From Caballeronia udeis (lineage in GTDB: Bacteria > Pseudomonadota > Gammaproteobacteria > Burkholderiales > Burkholderiaceae), in NCBI RefSeq assembly GCF_001544555.2, contig NZ_FCOK02000052.1, positions 1-64,000 on the forward strand: DNA of 64,000 nucleotides, read 5' to 3'. Each line of letters opens with the position of its first letter. Within the stretch, counting starts at the first letter, position 1. The position numbers and the translations under genes were made by a program. The notes beneath the pieces were generated by a model. That model had not been told where the DNA came from, did not search any database, and was given only the letters and a program-made list of their open reading frames with translations. Positions 26,252-35,679 of the stretch are shown one piece after another.

Positions 26252-27643
26252 TCATTCCGTCGCGTGAACCATCGCCGTTGCGCCGCCATGCCCGACCGCT
26301 ACCACTCCCGGCGCGGCCCACCGCAGCCATTGCGAGCGCAGCGCCAGCAGGAAGCCGAAAGCGAACACCGCGAGTACGCCGAACGTCGCGAAACCCATCT
26401 GGTAGCTGCCGGTACTTTCCTTAGCCATCCCCATGATCACGGGCAGATAGAACCCGCCGATCCCGCCAGCCGCGCCCACGATCCCTGACAACAACCCCGT
26501 CTTACCTTTCCACCGCTGCGGCACGAGCTGGAACGTCGAACCGTTGCCCAGCCCGAAGCACAGGTAAAGACAAACCAGCAACGCGATACCTCCCGCTACC
26601 GGCGGCATCCAGACGGCAAATGCAAAGTCGGCAATAGCTATCACCGCCAGCAACACGAGCAGCGCACGCACGCCCGTGACGCGATCGGCGAGATAACCGC
26701 CGAACGGCCGCACGATCGCGCCGAGGAACGCGAGCATTGCCATGAAGAGACCGGCTTCAATCTTTGGCATCTGATAGAGATTGGTGAGCAGCAACGTCAC
26801 ATACGAAGACATGCCGACAAAGCCGCCAAACGTGATGCTGTAGATCAGCATCACAACCCACGTATCGCGCTCGCCGAGCACCGCCCGGTAATGCTTCGGC
26901 AGCACGGCAATGGCGAGCAGCGCGCCGAGTACAGGCAGCAGCAAGACACCGGTGCGCCCGCCGCCGAACACACCGCCGTGCACCGCGAGCACCATCACGA
27001 TCAGCCCGACGAGCGTAATCGCGAAACTGGTCATTGCGCGCGATGTGCTGCCGCTTTTCTGACCACCATCCGACGCCCACGCGAATAGCGCAATGGCCGT
27101 GATCGCCAGCAACGGCAATGCGGCGGCGGTGGCGAGTTTCCAGCCGAAGGCATCGGCGAGATGGGGGAACAGGAAACCGTCCAGCACCGCGCCAATGTTG
27201 CCCGCTGCAGCCAGTCCCAGTACCAGGCCCTGCACCTTTGGCGGATAGTTGCTGCCGGCCATAGGCAATGCGACCGCGAAGCTCGCGCCACCCATGCCGA
27301 GGAATACGCCGAGCACCAGCAGCAACGAGTACGACGGCGTACCGGACAACAGCGGCAGGACAATGGTCGGGATGGACGAGAGCAGGACACCCATTAACGC
27401 AACGCGGCGGCCATCGGTGGATTGGTACAGGTTGCCCAGCGTCACGCGCAGGATCGCGGCCGCCAGAACCGGCACCGCCACGAGAAAGCCCTGCTGGGCG
27501 GCGGTCATCGTGATGTCCTTGCTGATGAACGGCGCAAGCGGCCCATACAGCACCCAGACGGTGAAACCGGTATCGAAATACAGGAAGCAGGCAACCAGCG
27601 AGCGCCAGTTGCCGCTCTTTAAAGAGGTGAGCAGGTTTTTCAT
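26252..27643 (-). CDS. narK: Nitrate/nitrite transporter, NarK-type MFS (NNP family)
   Basis: This is a major facilitator protein with about 12 membrane helices, 463 residues from the ATG at 27643. The N-terminal GNWRSLVACFLYFDTGFTVW and the loop FLGAIVRPFGGYLADRVTG match the nitrate/nitrite porter family, as does the Gly-rich GLGNGSTFQLVPQRW near residue 370. It would import nitrate or exchange nitrate for nitrite. Upstream in-frame ATGs (27658, 27679) would add up to 12 residues; I chose the one after CCAGGATCCCG. fdhD and a nitrate-reductase-associated gene lie 11-12 kb away, but no reductase is in the window. Direction of transport is not decided by sequence. Confidence 0.85.
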   Translation of the reverse strand: MKNLLTSLKSGNWRSLVACFLYFDTGFTVWVLYGPLAPFISKDITMTAAQQGFLVAVPVLAAAILRVTLGNLYQSTDGRRVALMGVLLSSIPTIVLPLLSGTPSYSLLLVLGVFLGMGGASFAVALPMAGSNYPPKVQGLVLGLAAAGNIGAVLDGFLFPHLADAFGWKLATAAALPLLAITAIALFAWASDGGQKSGSTSRAMTSFAITLVGLIVMVLAVHGGVFGGGRTGVLLLPVLGALLAIAVLPKHYRAVLGERDTWVVMLIYSITFGGFVGMSSYVTLLLTNLYQMPKIEAGLFMAMLAFLGAIVRPFGGYLADRVTGVRALLVLLAVIAIADFAFAVWMPPVAGGIALLVCLYLCFGLGNGSTFQLVPQRWKGKTGLLSGIVGAAGGIGGFYLPVIMGMAKESTGSYQMGFATFGVLAVFAFGFLLALRSQWLRWAAPGVVAVGHGGATAMVHATE

Positions 27644-28037
27644 CGGGATCCTGGGCATGGAGCGGCTGTGCCGAGGCATCGATCAACCGGTCTGAACCGC
27701 GGTCGACGCTCGGCCGACAGCAATTTGCAAGTATCATGCCAACGAAATCCATCTTTTAAGCCGATAACCGCAGACCGAACATCAATGCGGCTTTGCGCCG
27801 GATGACCACGATAGGCGCCGGCGTTTGACCCGATCGAGCTCGCCCTGACGTGACGCTGCACGCACTGCTATCGCTGCGGTGCAGCACCGCGCGTGTGCGA
27901 GCCGCGTGAGAATGGTGCGGGGCGCTGGGTTGTTAATGAAGCGACCTGCATGAAGCGGCCTGCATGAAGCCGCTGCGAGCGAACGGTAAAATGCCCGGGC
28001 GTTCAGGGAGCATCCCCAACCAGGCCGAAGGAGCTGC
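27644..28037. other. Divergent region between narK and the LysR gene
   Basis: This 394-base region must carry the promoters of both divergent genes. I looked for an FNR/NarL-type site before narK and did not find a good match. Next to the LysR gene is a short 14-base direct repeat (TGAAGCGACCTGCA at 27937-27950, TGAAGCGGCCTGCA at 27951-27964, and a partial third copy). No small gene is supported. Confidence 0.5.
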
Positions 28038-29006
28038 ATGGAACTGAAATGGCTCGAAGATTTCGTCTCACTCGCGGAGACGCGGAGTTTCAGCCGTTCG
28101 GCTGAGCTGAGGCACATTACGCAGCCGGCTTTCTCGCGCCGGATCCAGGCGCTGGAAGCGTGGCTCGGCACGGATCTTATCGATCGCTCCGTCTACCCGA
28201 CGCGCCTCACGCAAGCCGGTCAGGTCTTCTACGAGCAGGCGCTCGCGATGCTTTCGCAATTCCACGAAGCGCGCACGCTGTTGCGAGGGCAGACGGGCGT
28301 GCCGGATGCGACCATCGATTTCGCGGTTCCGCACACGCTCTCGCTGACCTATTTCCCGCGCTGGCTACACCATATAGAAGCGCGGCTTGGGCGCATCAAT
28401 ACACGTTTGCGCGCGCTGAACGTGCACGACGCGGTGTTGTCGCTGGTGGAAGGCGGCTGCGACCTGGTGATGGGTTATCACCATCCGAGCCATCCGATGG
28501 CGCTCGATCCCGCCCGCTACGACATGCTGACGCTTGGCACCGAACCCATCAGCCCGTTCTCGTCCGTGAACAAGGGCGGCCGCGCGCGCTACACGCTGCC
28601 CGCTACCGCCGACGCCCCCGTGCCGTATCTCTCATACACGCCGAACGCTTACCTTGGCCGGATGACGGAGGTGATCATCGCGACCTCGGCGGTGCGTCTT
28701 TATCTCGACAAGGTGTATGAAACCGACATGGCCGAAGGCCTCAAGGCGATGGCGCTGGCCGGTCATGGCGTGGCTTTCCTGCCGCATAGCGCCGTGGCCA
28801 AGGAGGTCGACGAAGGCAGTCTGATCCGGCTCGACCGGGGAACCCGCGGAACACCGGCGGGTCGGTTCACGCTCACGATGGAAATCCGCTTGTATCGAGA
28901 CAAAATGGCATCGAAGGGCGATGATCCCCGGCAAGCGTTGATGCGTAATCTTTGGGAAGCAGTGGGCGAGGAGCTGTCGAGACCTGCGGAAACCCCCATC
29001 ACGTGA
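28038..29006 (+). CDS. LysR-family regulator, HypT/YjiE-like
   Basis: This 322-residue LysR-type transcription factor has an N-terminal winged helix (ETRSFSRSAELRHITQPAFS, about 14-33). The effector domain shares a recognisable layout with E. coli YjiE/HypT, the hypochlorite-responsive regulator: SLTYFPRWLHH after the linker and PYLSYTPNAYLGRM in the second half. Oxidant sensing is thus possible but not shown. The ATG at 28038 follows a GAAGGAG ribosome site. It is divergent from narK and in line with glutamate dehydrogenase 110 bp downstream, which it may control. Confidence 0.82.
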   Translation: MELKWLEDFVSLAETRSFSRSAELRHITQPAFSRRIQALEAWLGTDLIDRSVYPTRLTQAGQVFYEQALAMLSQFHEARTLLRGQTGVPDATIDFAVPHTLSLTYFPRWLHHIEARLGRINTRLRALNVHDAVLSLVEGGCDLVMGYHHPSHPMALDPARYDMLTLGTEPISPFSSVNKGGRARYTLPATADAPVPYLSYTPNAYLGRMTEVIIATSAVRLYLDKVYETDMAEGLKAMALAGHGVAFLPHSAVAKEVDEGSLIRLDRGTRGTPAGRFTLTMEIRLYRDKMASKGDDPRQALMRNLWEAVGEELSRPAETPIT

Positions 29007-29115
29007 GCCTCACAGGCGTTATGCTAGATAAACATAACGCAATGATGAAACGGCATTGGATTTCAATATCCGAATTTTCGACAATGAAGCCATTCCACAC
29101 AACGCTGGGGTTTCG

Positions 29116-30438
29116 ATGTCATCGCCGCAACAAGACCGCACCGCTTCTGCTGTTCCCGCTGTTCAGCACACCATTCCCTCCTATCTCGATTCCACCCATC
29201 TCGGCCCCTGGGGCAACTATCTCCAGCAGGTCGATCGCGTCGCGCCGTATCTCGGCTCGCTGTCGCGCTGGGTTGAAACCCTCAAGCGCCCGAAGCGCAT
29301 CCTGATCGTCGATTGCCCTATCGAACTCGATAACGGCACGGTCACGCACTTCGAAGGTTATCGGGTCCAGCACAACATGTCGCGTGGTCCGGGCAAGGGC
29401 GGTGTGCGTTATCACCAGGACGTTACGCTTTCCGAAGTGATGGCGTTGTCGGCGTGGATGTCGGTGAAGAATGCAGCCGTGAACGTGCCGTACGGCGGTG
29501 CGAAGGGCGGTATCCGCGTTGATCCGCGCACGTTGTCGCGTGGCGAACTCGAACGCCTGACACGTCGTTATACGAGCGAAATCGGCATCATCATCGGACC
29601 GAACCAGGACATTCCCGCGCCGGACGTCAACACGAATGAACAGATCATGGCGTGGATGATGGACACGTACTCCATGAACCAGGGCCAGACGGCAACCGGT
29701 GTTGTGACCGGCAAGCCAATCTCGCTCGGTGGTTCGCTCGGCCGCAAGGAAGCAACCGGCCGCGGCGTGTTTGTCGTGGGTTCGGAAGCGGCACGCCGGA
29801 TCGGCTTCGACATTGAAGGTGCGCGTGTCGCCGTGCAGGGTTTTGGTAACGTCGGCGGGATTGCTGCGCGGCTGTTCCAGGAAGCCGGCGCGAAAGTGGT
29901 GGCGGTGCAGGATCACACCGGTTCGCTGTACAAGTCCTCAGGTATCGATGCCGTCGCGTTGTTCGATCACGTCGGCAAACATGGCGGCGTGGCTGGTTTC
30001 GAAGGCGCGGACCCGGTATCGAAGGACGAGTTCTGGACCATTGAAAGCGATATCCTGATTCCGGCCGCACTCGAAGGCCAGATCACGGAAGAAAACGCGC
30101 CGAAGATCAAGACGAAGATCGTGGTGGAAGGCGCCAACGGCCCGACCACAACGGCAGCCGACGACATTCTCCACGACAAGGGCATTCTCGTGATCCCCGA
30201 CGTGGTCGCGAATGCAGGCGGCGTGACGGTGTCGTACTTCGAATGGGTGCAGGACTTCTCGAGCTTCTTCTGGACTGAAGACGAAATCAACCAGCGACTC
30301 GAACGCGTGATGCGCGAAGCATTCGCGGCCGTGTGGCAAGTGGCGAGCGAGCATTCGGTGTCAGTGCGTACGGCGGCGTTTATTGTTGCCTGTACGCGAA
30401 TTCTGCAAGCGCGCGAAATGCGTGGCTTATATCCGTGA
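29116..30438 (+). CDS. gdhA: Glutamate dehydrogenase (Glu/Leu/Phe/Val family)
   Basis: This oxidoreductase interconverts glutamate and 2-oxoglutarate plus ammonia. From the ATG at 29116 it has 440 residues, the normal length; a longer frame from 29056 adds 20 residues without a good ribosome site. Conserved features are the substrate/catalytic Lys region GGAKGGIRVDP, the preceding GPGKGGVRYH, NTNEQIMAWMMDTY and the Rossmann motif VQGFGNVGG in the C-terminal half. Whether it uses NAD or NADP cannot be fixed by eye. The downstream gltIJKL importer for glutamate/aspartate suggests a shared role in amino-acid use. Confidence 0.9.
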   Translation: MSSPQQDRTASAVPAVQHTIPSYLDSTHLGPWGNYLQQVDRVAPYLGSLSRWVETLKRPKRILIVDCPIELDNGTVTHFEGYRVQHNMSRGPGKGGVRYHQDVTLSEVMALSAWMSVKNAAVNVPYGGAKGGIRVDPRTLSRGELERLTRRYTSEIGIIIGPNQDIPAPDVNTNEQIMAWMMDTYSMNQGQTATGVVTGKPISLGGSLGRKEATGRGVFVVGSEAARRIGFDIEGARVAVQGFGNVGGIAARLFQEAGAKVVAVQDHTGSLYKSSGIDAVALFDHVGKHGGVAGFEGADPVSKDEFWTIESDILIPAALEGQITEENAPKIKTKIVVEGANGPTTTAADDILHDKGILVIPDVVANAGGVTVSYFEWVQDFSSFFWTEDEINQRLERVMREAFAAVWQVASEHSVSVRTAAFIVACTRILQAREMRGLYP

Positions 30439-30508
30439 TTTCACGCATCAGAAGCGTTTGCGAGCGCATGCTTGCGTGAAGCGGCGCTAACTTGAAAAGC
30501 ATCAAGAC

Positions 30509-30544
30509 GCCCGGCGGCGTCCTTCGGGACGTCGACGGGCTTTT
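30509..30544 (+). terminator. Terminator of glutamate dehydrogenase
   Basis: Arms GCCCGGCGGCGTCC (30509-30522) and GGACGTCGACGGGC (30527-30540) pair at 12 of 14 positions around a TTCG tetraloop and are followed by TTTT. It lies 70 bases after the gdhA stop. Confidence 0.75.
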
Positions 30545-30680
30545 CGCGTAAAAAGCACAAGAAAATTAGGGCAGAACCAAGGTCAATTGAAAGCGCTGGA
30601 ACCCGCTCAGGCGGACCTGCCAGCGGGTGTCTCAAAAATAACAACTGTGGACAACATTCATTCTTTCAAATTTATTACCC

Positions 30681-30711
30681 TGCTAAAATTGCGCCGTTTT
30701 CGCCAAGGAGA
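30681..30711 (+). promoter_or_regulatory. Probable -10 element and ribosome site of gltI
   Basis: TGCTAAAAT at 30681-30689 is an extended -10-like box within an AT-rich segment, and AAGGAG at 30706-30711 is the ribosome site nine bases before the gltI ATG. A clear -35 hexamer is not seen. The short distance between them would give a very short leader. Confidence 0.4.
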
Positions 30712-30720
30712 TCAACCATT

Positions 30721-31614
30721 ATGAAGATTAAAAAAGCCGCGCTGCTGCTCGCTGCATTGGGTCTTTTCGCATCGGGCGCGCAAGCGCAAAACAACGATAC
30801 GCTCAAGAAGATCAAGGATTCAGGGAACATCTACCTGGGTTTCCGCGAGTCGTCGATTCCGTTCTCGTACTACGACGACAAGCAACAGGTCATTGGTTAT
30901 TCGTATGAGTTTGCCCTGAAGGTGGTCGACGCCGTCAAGGCAAAGCTCAACATGCCGAACCTGAAGATTCAACAGAAGTCGGTTACGTCGCAAAACCGCT
31001 TGCTGCTCGTGACGGGTAACCAGATCGACCTCGAGTGCGGTTCGACCACGAACAACCTTGAACGTCAGCAACAAGTCGCGTTCTCCAACACTATCTTCGT
31101 GATCAGCACGCGCCTGATGACCAAGAAGGATTCGGGGATCAAGGACTTCGACGACCTGAAGGGCAAGACCGTTGTGACGACCGCTGGCACCACGTCCGAG
31201 CGCCTGCTTCGCAAGATGAACCAGGACAAGAACATGGGCATGAACATCATCAGCGCGAAGGATCACGGCGACTCGTTTTTGACGTTGTCGACGGGACGCG
31301 CCGTTGCGTTCATGATGGACGACGCATTGCTGGCCGGCGAACGTGCAAAGTCGAGCAACCCGGGCGATTTCGTGATTGTCGGTACGCCGCAATCGCGTGA
31401 AGCTTATGGCTGCATGCTGCGCAAGAACGATCCGGAGTTCAAGAAGGTAGTCGATGACGCCATCGCCAAGGTAGAAACCTCGGGCGAAGGCGACAAGATC
31501 TACAAGAAGTGGTTTGAAAGCCCGATTCCGCCGAAGGGTCTGAATCTGGCCTTCCCGGAAAGCGATGACATGAAGGCGCTTTTCAAGAACCCGAACGACA
31601 AGGCAATCGACTAA
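30721..31614 (+). CDS. gltI: Glutamate/aspartate-binding protein of the GltIJKL importer
   Basis: This is the periplasmic solute-binding subunit for glutamate and aspartate, 297 residues. The signal peptide is clear (MKIKKAALLLAALGLFASGA, cleavage after AQA at about 22). The mature protein begins with TLKKIKDSGNIYLGFRESS and shows IDLECGSTTNN, both typical of GltI/DEBP proteins. It heads a gltI-gltJ-gltK-gltL operon ending in a strong terminator. The neighbouring glutamate dehydrogenase fits use of imported glutamate as carbon and nitrogen source. Confidence 0.92.
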   Translation: MKIKKAALLLAALGLFASGAQAQNNDTLKKIKDSGNIYLGFRESSIPFSYYDDKQQVIGYSYEFALKVVDAVKAKLNMPNLKIQQKSVTSQNRLLLVTGNQIDLECGSTTNNLERQQQVAFSNTIFVISTRLMTKKDSGIKDFDDLKGKTVVTTAGTTSERLLRKMNQDKNMGMNIISAKDHGDSFLTLSTGRAVAFMMDDALLAGERAKSSNPGDFVIVGTPQSREAYGCMLRKNDPEFKKVVDDAIAKVETSGEGDKIYKKWFESPIPPKGLNLAFPESDDMKALFKNPNDKAID

Positions 31615-31683
31615 TCTCGGTTCTGCTTGATTGATGGAAACGGAAGGAGCGCTGCTTCTTCCGTTTTCTTTTGGAGGGAGTCC

Positions 31684-32424
31684 ATGTCCTACCACTGGAA
31701 TTGGGGCGTTTTCCTAAGCCCCGTATCGACCGGCGAGCCGACAACCTATCTCGGTTGGCTTATTTCCGGTTTCTGGGTGACCGTTACCGTGTCGCTCGCG
31801 TCATGGGTCGTGGCGCTCGTGGTCGGCTCGTTGTTCGGCATTCTGCGTACCGTGCCGAACAGGAAGCTTGCCGCCATCGGCACGGGTTATGTCGCCATCT
31901 TTCGTAATATCCCGCTGCTCGTGCAATTCTTCATCTGGTATCTCGTGATACCGGAGTTGCTGCCCGTTTCCATCGGCAACTGGTTCAAGCAGTTACCGCC
32001 AAACGTGCAGTTCTATTCGTCATCCATCATCTGCCTCGGGTTGTTCACCGGCGCACGCGTGTGCGAGCAAGTGCGCTCGGGCATTGCGGCTTTACCCCGC
32101 GGACAGCGCGCCGCCGGTCTCGCCATGGGTTTCACCGAGTGGCAGACCTACCGGTACATCCTGATGCCGGTCGCGTACCGCATCATCGTGCCGCCGCTCA
32201 CGTCCGAATTCCTGAACGTGTTCAAGAACTCGGCCGTGGCGTCGACCATCGGTTTGCTGGAATTGTCGGCTCAGGCGCGACAGCTCGTGGATTACACCGC
32301 GCAGTCCTATGAGTCGTTCATTGCCGTGACGCTTGCCTACATGCTGATCAATCTGGTCGTCATGCAACTGATGCGCTGGGTCGAAGCCAAGACCCGGTTG
32401 CCCGGCTACATTGGAGGCAAGTGA
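31684..32424 (+). CDS. gltJ: Glutamate/aspartate importer permease GltJ
   Basis: This is an inner-membrane permease of the polar amino-acid family, 246 residues from the ATG at 31684 behind a GGAGGGAG ribosome site. The frame upstream of this ATG is not part of the gene. About five membrane helices are seen. The EAA-type loop RGQRAAGLAMGFTEWQTYR lies in the second half. The stop overlaps the gltK start (TGATG), indicating tight coupling; GltJ and GltK should form a heterodimer. Confidence 0.9.
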   Translation: MSYHWNWGVFLSPVSTGEPTTYLGWLISGFWVTVTVSLASWVVALVVGSLFGILRTVPNRKLAAIGTGYVAIFRNIPLLVQFFIWYLVIPELLPVSIGNWFKQLPPNVQFYSSSIICLGLFTGARVCEQVRSGIAALPRGQRAAGLAMGFTEWQTYRYILMPVAYRIIVPPLTSEFLNVFKNSAVASTIGLLELSAQARQLVDYTAQSYESFIAVTLAYMLINLVVMQLMRWVEAKTRLPGYIGGK

Positions 32425-33101
32425 TGCATCATTTCAATTGGAGCAGTGTGCTGAGTTCGCTGCCCACGCTGTGGACCGGCGCCATCATCACCTTCAAGAT
32501 CACGGCGCTCGCGCTTGTGTTCGGGATCTTGTGGGGCACCGTGCTCGCGCTGCTGCGCCTGTCGGGCATCAAGCCGCTCGAATGGTTCGCGAAGGGTTAT
32601 GTCACGCTGTTTCGTTCCATCCCGCTCGTGATGGTGCTGCTGTGGTTCTTTTTGATCGTGCCGCAATTCCTGCAAAATGTGCTGGGGTTATCGGCGGAAG
32701 TCGATATCCGGCTCGCCTCCGCCATGGTCGCGTTCTCGTTATTTGAGGCCGCGTATTATTCGGAAATCATCCGTGCGGGCATTCAGGCGGTGTCGCGCGG
32801 GCAGGTGAACGCGGCGTTCGCGCTTGGCATGACTTACATGCAGGCGATGAAGCTGATCATTCTGCCGCAGGCGTTTCGCGCAATGGTGCCGTTGCTGCTC
32901 ACGCAGGCTATTGTGTTGTTCCAGGATACGTCGCTGGTGTATGTGATCAGCCTCGCGGACTTTTTCCGCACGGCAACGAATGTGGGCGATCGCGACGGTA
33001 CGACCGTCGAGATGGTGCTGTTCGCCGGCGCTTGTTATTTCGTGGTGTGCCTGGTCGCATCCGGTCTCGTCAAAAGTCTTCAGAAAAAGGTCGCTCGATG
33101 A
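32424..33101 (+). CDS. gltK: Glutamate/aspartate importer permease GltK
   Basis: This is the second permease subunit, 225 residues. The ATG at 32424 is chosen: it overlaps the gltJ stop and follows GGAGGC; a GTG three bases earlier is in frame but less likely. Helices begin near LWTGAIITFKITALAL, and the ATPase-contact loop is RGQVNAAFALGMTYMQAMK. Its stop overlaps the gltL ATG (ATGA). It pairs with GltJ to form the channel. Confidence 0.9.
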   Translation: MHHFNWSSVLSSLPTLWTGAIITFKITALALVFGILWGTVLALLRLSGIKPLEWFAKGYVTLFRSIPLVMVLLWFFLIVPQFLQNVLGLSAEVDIRLASAMVAFSLFEAAYYSEIIRAGIQAVSRGQVNAAFALGMTYMQAMKLIILPQAFRAMVPLLLTQAIVLFQDTSLVYVISLADFFRTATNVGDRDGTTVEMVLFAGACYFVVCLVASGLVKSLQKKVAR

Positions 33102-33823
33102 TCTCACTCAAGAATGTTTCGAAATGGTATGGCCCGTTTCAAGTGCTGACCGATTGCACGACGGAAGTCAAAAAGGGCGAAGTCGTGGTGGTGTGCGGCC
33201 CTTCGGGTTCGGGTAAGTCGACGCTGATCAAGACCGTGAACGGACTCGAGCCGTTCCAGAAGGGCGAGATCACGATCAACGGTCAGTCGATCGGCGACAA
33301 GAAAACCAACCTGTCGAAGCTGCGCTCGAAAGTCGGCATGGTGTTCCAGCACTTCGAACTGTTTCCGCATCTGACGATCGTGCAGAACCTGACGCTGGCG
33401 CAGATCAAGGTGCTGGGGCGCTCGAAGGACGAAGCAACGGCAAAGGGATTGAAGCTGCTGGAACGCGTGGGCCTCTCCGCTCACGCCGATAAATTCCCCG
33501 GTCAGCTTTCCGGCGGGCAGCAGCAGCGGGTGGCGATTGCGCGGGCGTTATCGATGGATCCGATCGCCATGCTCTTCGACGAACCGACCTCCGCGCTGGA
33601 CCCGGAAATGATCAACGAAGTGCTCGACGTGATGGTCGAACTCGCGCAGGAAGGCATGACCATGATGTGCGTGACGCACGAAATGGGCTTTGCCAAGAAG
33701 GTGGCGCATCGCGTGATCTTCATGGACAAGGGCTTGATCGTGGAAGACGACCAGAAGGACGCGTTCTTCCAGAACCCGAAGTCGGATCGTGCGAAGGACT
33801 TCTTGGCGAAGATCCTGCACTGA
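33098..33823 (+). CDS. gltL: Glutamate/aspartate importer ATPase GltL
   Basis: This 241-residue ATPase subunit starts at the ATG at 33098, overlapping gltK by four bases. It has Walker A GPSGSGKST, Q-loop VFQHFELFPH, signature LSGGQQQRVAIARAL, Walker B AMLFDEPTSALDP and switch His in CVTHEMGFAKK. The sequence after Walker B (EMINEVLDVMVELAQEGMTM) is the pattern of polar amino-acid transporters (GlnQ/GltL). It energises uptake through GltJK. Confidence 0.92.
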   Translation: MISLKNVSKWYGPFQVLTDCTTEVKKGEVVVVCGPSGSGKSTLIKTVNGLEPFQKGEITINGQSIGDKKTNLSKLRSKVGMVFQHFELFPHLTIVQNLTLAQIKVLGRSKDEATAKGLKLLERVGLSAHADKFPGQLSGGQQQRVAIARALSMDPIAMLFDEPTSALDPEMINEVLDVMVELAQEGMTMMCVTHEMGFAKKVAHRVIFMDKGLIVEDDQKDAFFQNPKSDRAKDFLAKILH

Positions 33824-33891
33824 TTGCTGATGCAGGTTGCCTGGCTGGCGCCGGGCAACCTGGCGCGTTGTTTGAAACATGCACAACGTGA

Positions 33892-33930
33892 AAATGGCCG
33901 TTCCGGCGTGAGCCGGAGCGGCCATTTTTT
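33892..33930 (+). terminator. Terminator of the gltIJKL operon
   Basis: Sixteen-base arms (33892-33907, beginning AAATGGCCG, and 33912-33927) pair with one G-U around a GTGA loop and end in a run of six T. It is located 69 bases after the gltL stop and 18 bases before the convergent YegP-like gene, and may serve both. Confidence 0.9.
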
Positions 33931-33947
33931 GTCTTCGAGGTCCGGCG

Positions 33948-34301
33948 CTAGTGGCTGGTCGAGGCGGCTTTCGTGTTGTCTTGTGTCACCGCATCGGGCG
34001 CGTTCTTCTTCAGCGATTCAATCCCGGCATCCCTGGCCGCCGCGCTGCTGTATGCCTCGCTCACGCCAATGATCTCGTGGTTGCCGGCCTTCAGATTGAA
34101 GTAAGGCGCGCCGCTTTTATCCGTCTTGCGCTCGTAGCGTTCGTCGATCAGCGCATTTGCCTTGACCGACGCAATGCCATGTTCTGCCGACGCACGCGTC
34201 ACATACGTCTCGCTCTTGAGGATCGGTTCGCCATTGGCGGCCCGCAGGTTGAAATAGAACTGGCCGTTGCGGGCTCTGTCGATGACGAATTTTCCTGACA
34301 T
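33948..34301 (-). CDS. YegP/DUF1508 family protein
   Basis: This small protein of 117 residues is built from two copies of the DUF1508 repeat. The first starts at GQFYFNLRAANGEPILKSE, and the second at GAPYFNLKAGNHEIIGVSE. Both contain the aromatic-N-L and glycine pattern of the family. The start at 34301 follows AGGGAG. DUF1508 proteins are widespread and their role is unsettled. It is convergent with the gltIJKL operon. Nothing in the neighbourhood suggests a specific partner. Confidence 0.85.
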   Translation of the reverse strand: MSGKFVIDRARNGQFYFNLRAANGEPILKSETYVTRASAEHGIASVKANALIDERYERKTDKSGAPYFNLKAGNHEIIGVSEAYSSAAARDAGIESLKKNAPDAVTQDNTKAASTSH

Positions 34302-34393
34302 TGCATGAGCTCCCTGGAGAGTGGAACAAGCGTGAGTTCAGGTGATCCTTCAGCCGCGAAACTACTTCAAACTATTCCGCATTTACTCCGCAT

Positions 34394-35296
34394 TTACTCT
34401 ATCCCGAGTTCAGTCTCCACATCCGCCGTCGTCTCGATGGTCTCCGCGCGCAGCACCGATTCAACGCAAACCTTGCACAACGGTTCGCGTGCTTTCTCCG
34501 CGACGTCCGCCGGCACCGGAACGTTGACCGTCCTGAGCAGCGCGCCGTGCTGAAACAACGCGAGGTCGCCCGGCCTGAAGCGTGTCCAGATTTCGTCGTC
34601 AGTGAGCGGCGAGGTGGCGATCACCGCGACGCGATCTTCCGGCGTGGTGTACTTCGCGAAATCGATTGACATATCAGCGTCGATCAAATGCGCCGTGGAG
34701 AACGGCCAGCTGCGCACGAGGTAATACAGATGCGTGGAGCAATGCGTGAACAGCGCCTGGCCATTCGACATCAGAAAATTGAATACGCCGAATTGCGTGA
34801 TCTCACGCGTCAGCTTTTCCAGCGCCGCGAACAGCTCGTCCAGCGGCGGCTGGCAACCAGGGAATTCGCGTCGCAGGCCTTGCAGCAAGGCGCAGAATGC
34901 CAGCTCGCTGTCCGTGGTGCCGACCGGCTGATATTGTCCATTCAGACAGGGCTTGAAATCTTTCAGGTCGCCGTTGTGCGCGAAAATCCAATGCCGTCCC
35001 CACAACTCGCGCATGAACGGATGGCAGTTTTCAAGCAGGATGTGACCTTGCGTGGCTTTGCGAATATGCGCGATCGTGTTTTTCGACTTGATCGGATAAC
35101 GCTTTACCATCTCGGCGAGCGGTGAACTGGCCGACGACTGGTGATCGATGAAAAGACGGCACGCCTTGTCTTCAAAGAACGCAATGCCCCAGCCGTCCGC
35201 GTGATGGTCGGTAACGCCGCCACGCGCCGCGAAACCGGTGAACGAGAAAGTCACGTCCGTTGGTTCCGCGCAGTTCATTCCGAGAAGTTGGCACAT
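34394..35296 (-). CDS. Class II glutamine amidotransferase, YafJ-like
   Basis: This Ntn-type glutaminase domain protein has 300 residues. The nucleophile is C2 after removal of Met (MCQLLGMNC). Supporting motifs are DGWGIAFFED, the IAHIRKAT segment and FAHNGDLKDF, which shape the glutamine site. It has no synthase domain, like E. coli YafJ and the EgtC/DUG3-type proteins. So it may hydrolyse gamma-glutamyl compounds or supply ammonia to a partner. The natural substrate is unknown. It is divergent from pyrC; no partner gene is adjacent. Confidence 0.85.
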   Translation of the reverse strand: MCQLLGMNCAEPTDVTFSFTGFAARGGVTDHHADGWGIAFFEDKACRLFIDHQSSASSPLAEMVKRYPIKSKNTIAHIRKATQGHILLENCHPFMRELWGRHWIFAHNGDLKDFKPCLNGQYQPVGTTDSELAFCALLQGLRREFPGCQPPLDELFAALEKLTREITQFGVFNFLMSNGQALFTHCSTHLYYLVRSWPFSTAHLIDADMSIDFAKYTTPEDRVAVIATSPLTDDEIWTRFRPGDLALFQHGALLRTVNVPVPADVAEKAREPLCKVCVESVLRAETIETTADVETELGIE

Positions 35297-35679
35297 TGCT
35301 GAGGCTGCAGACTGGGTGAATGGAGCTAACCGTTACAATACGGCTAGCCAAAGCATAGCACCGACGAAACCGCCAAAAAATCGCGGCTTTCGACTGCAGG
35401 GTGGCATCGTTGTGGAATTTCCACGGTATGGGCTGGCTTGCGGGAGAAAAACTGACCGAGTGGGCTGGGAGCTGCCGCTGGCAGCTTCATTCAGCGCACA
35501 GTGTCGGCACTTGATTCGCTGAACCGGCCGGCCGATATTTATAGCGAATAGGTGTTGCGCAGGTTGAAGCGCGCTTCGGCCCCGCTTATGTTTCCCGTGC
35601 GCGTTCATGCTTCTTGATTTTCACGGCCACCACTGCCCCTGCGTTTCGTCATCCGATTATTTTCATCGTTATCACGCCA
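35297..35679. other. Divergent region between amidotransferase and pyrC
   Basis: These 383 bases contain no supported gene. The in-frame stretch upstream of pyrC (from 35614) lacks a ribosome site and reads as leader sequence. An AT-rich segment near 35330-35385 is the likely promoter zone of the amidotransferase. No strong repeat or hairpin with a T-run is seen. Confidence 0.5.
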
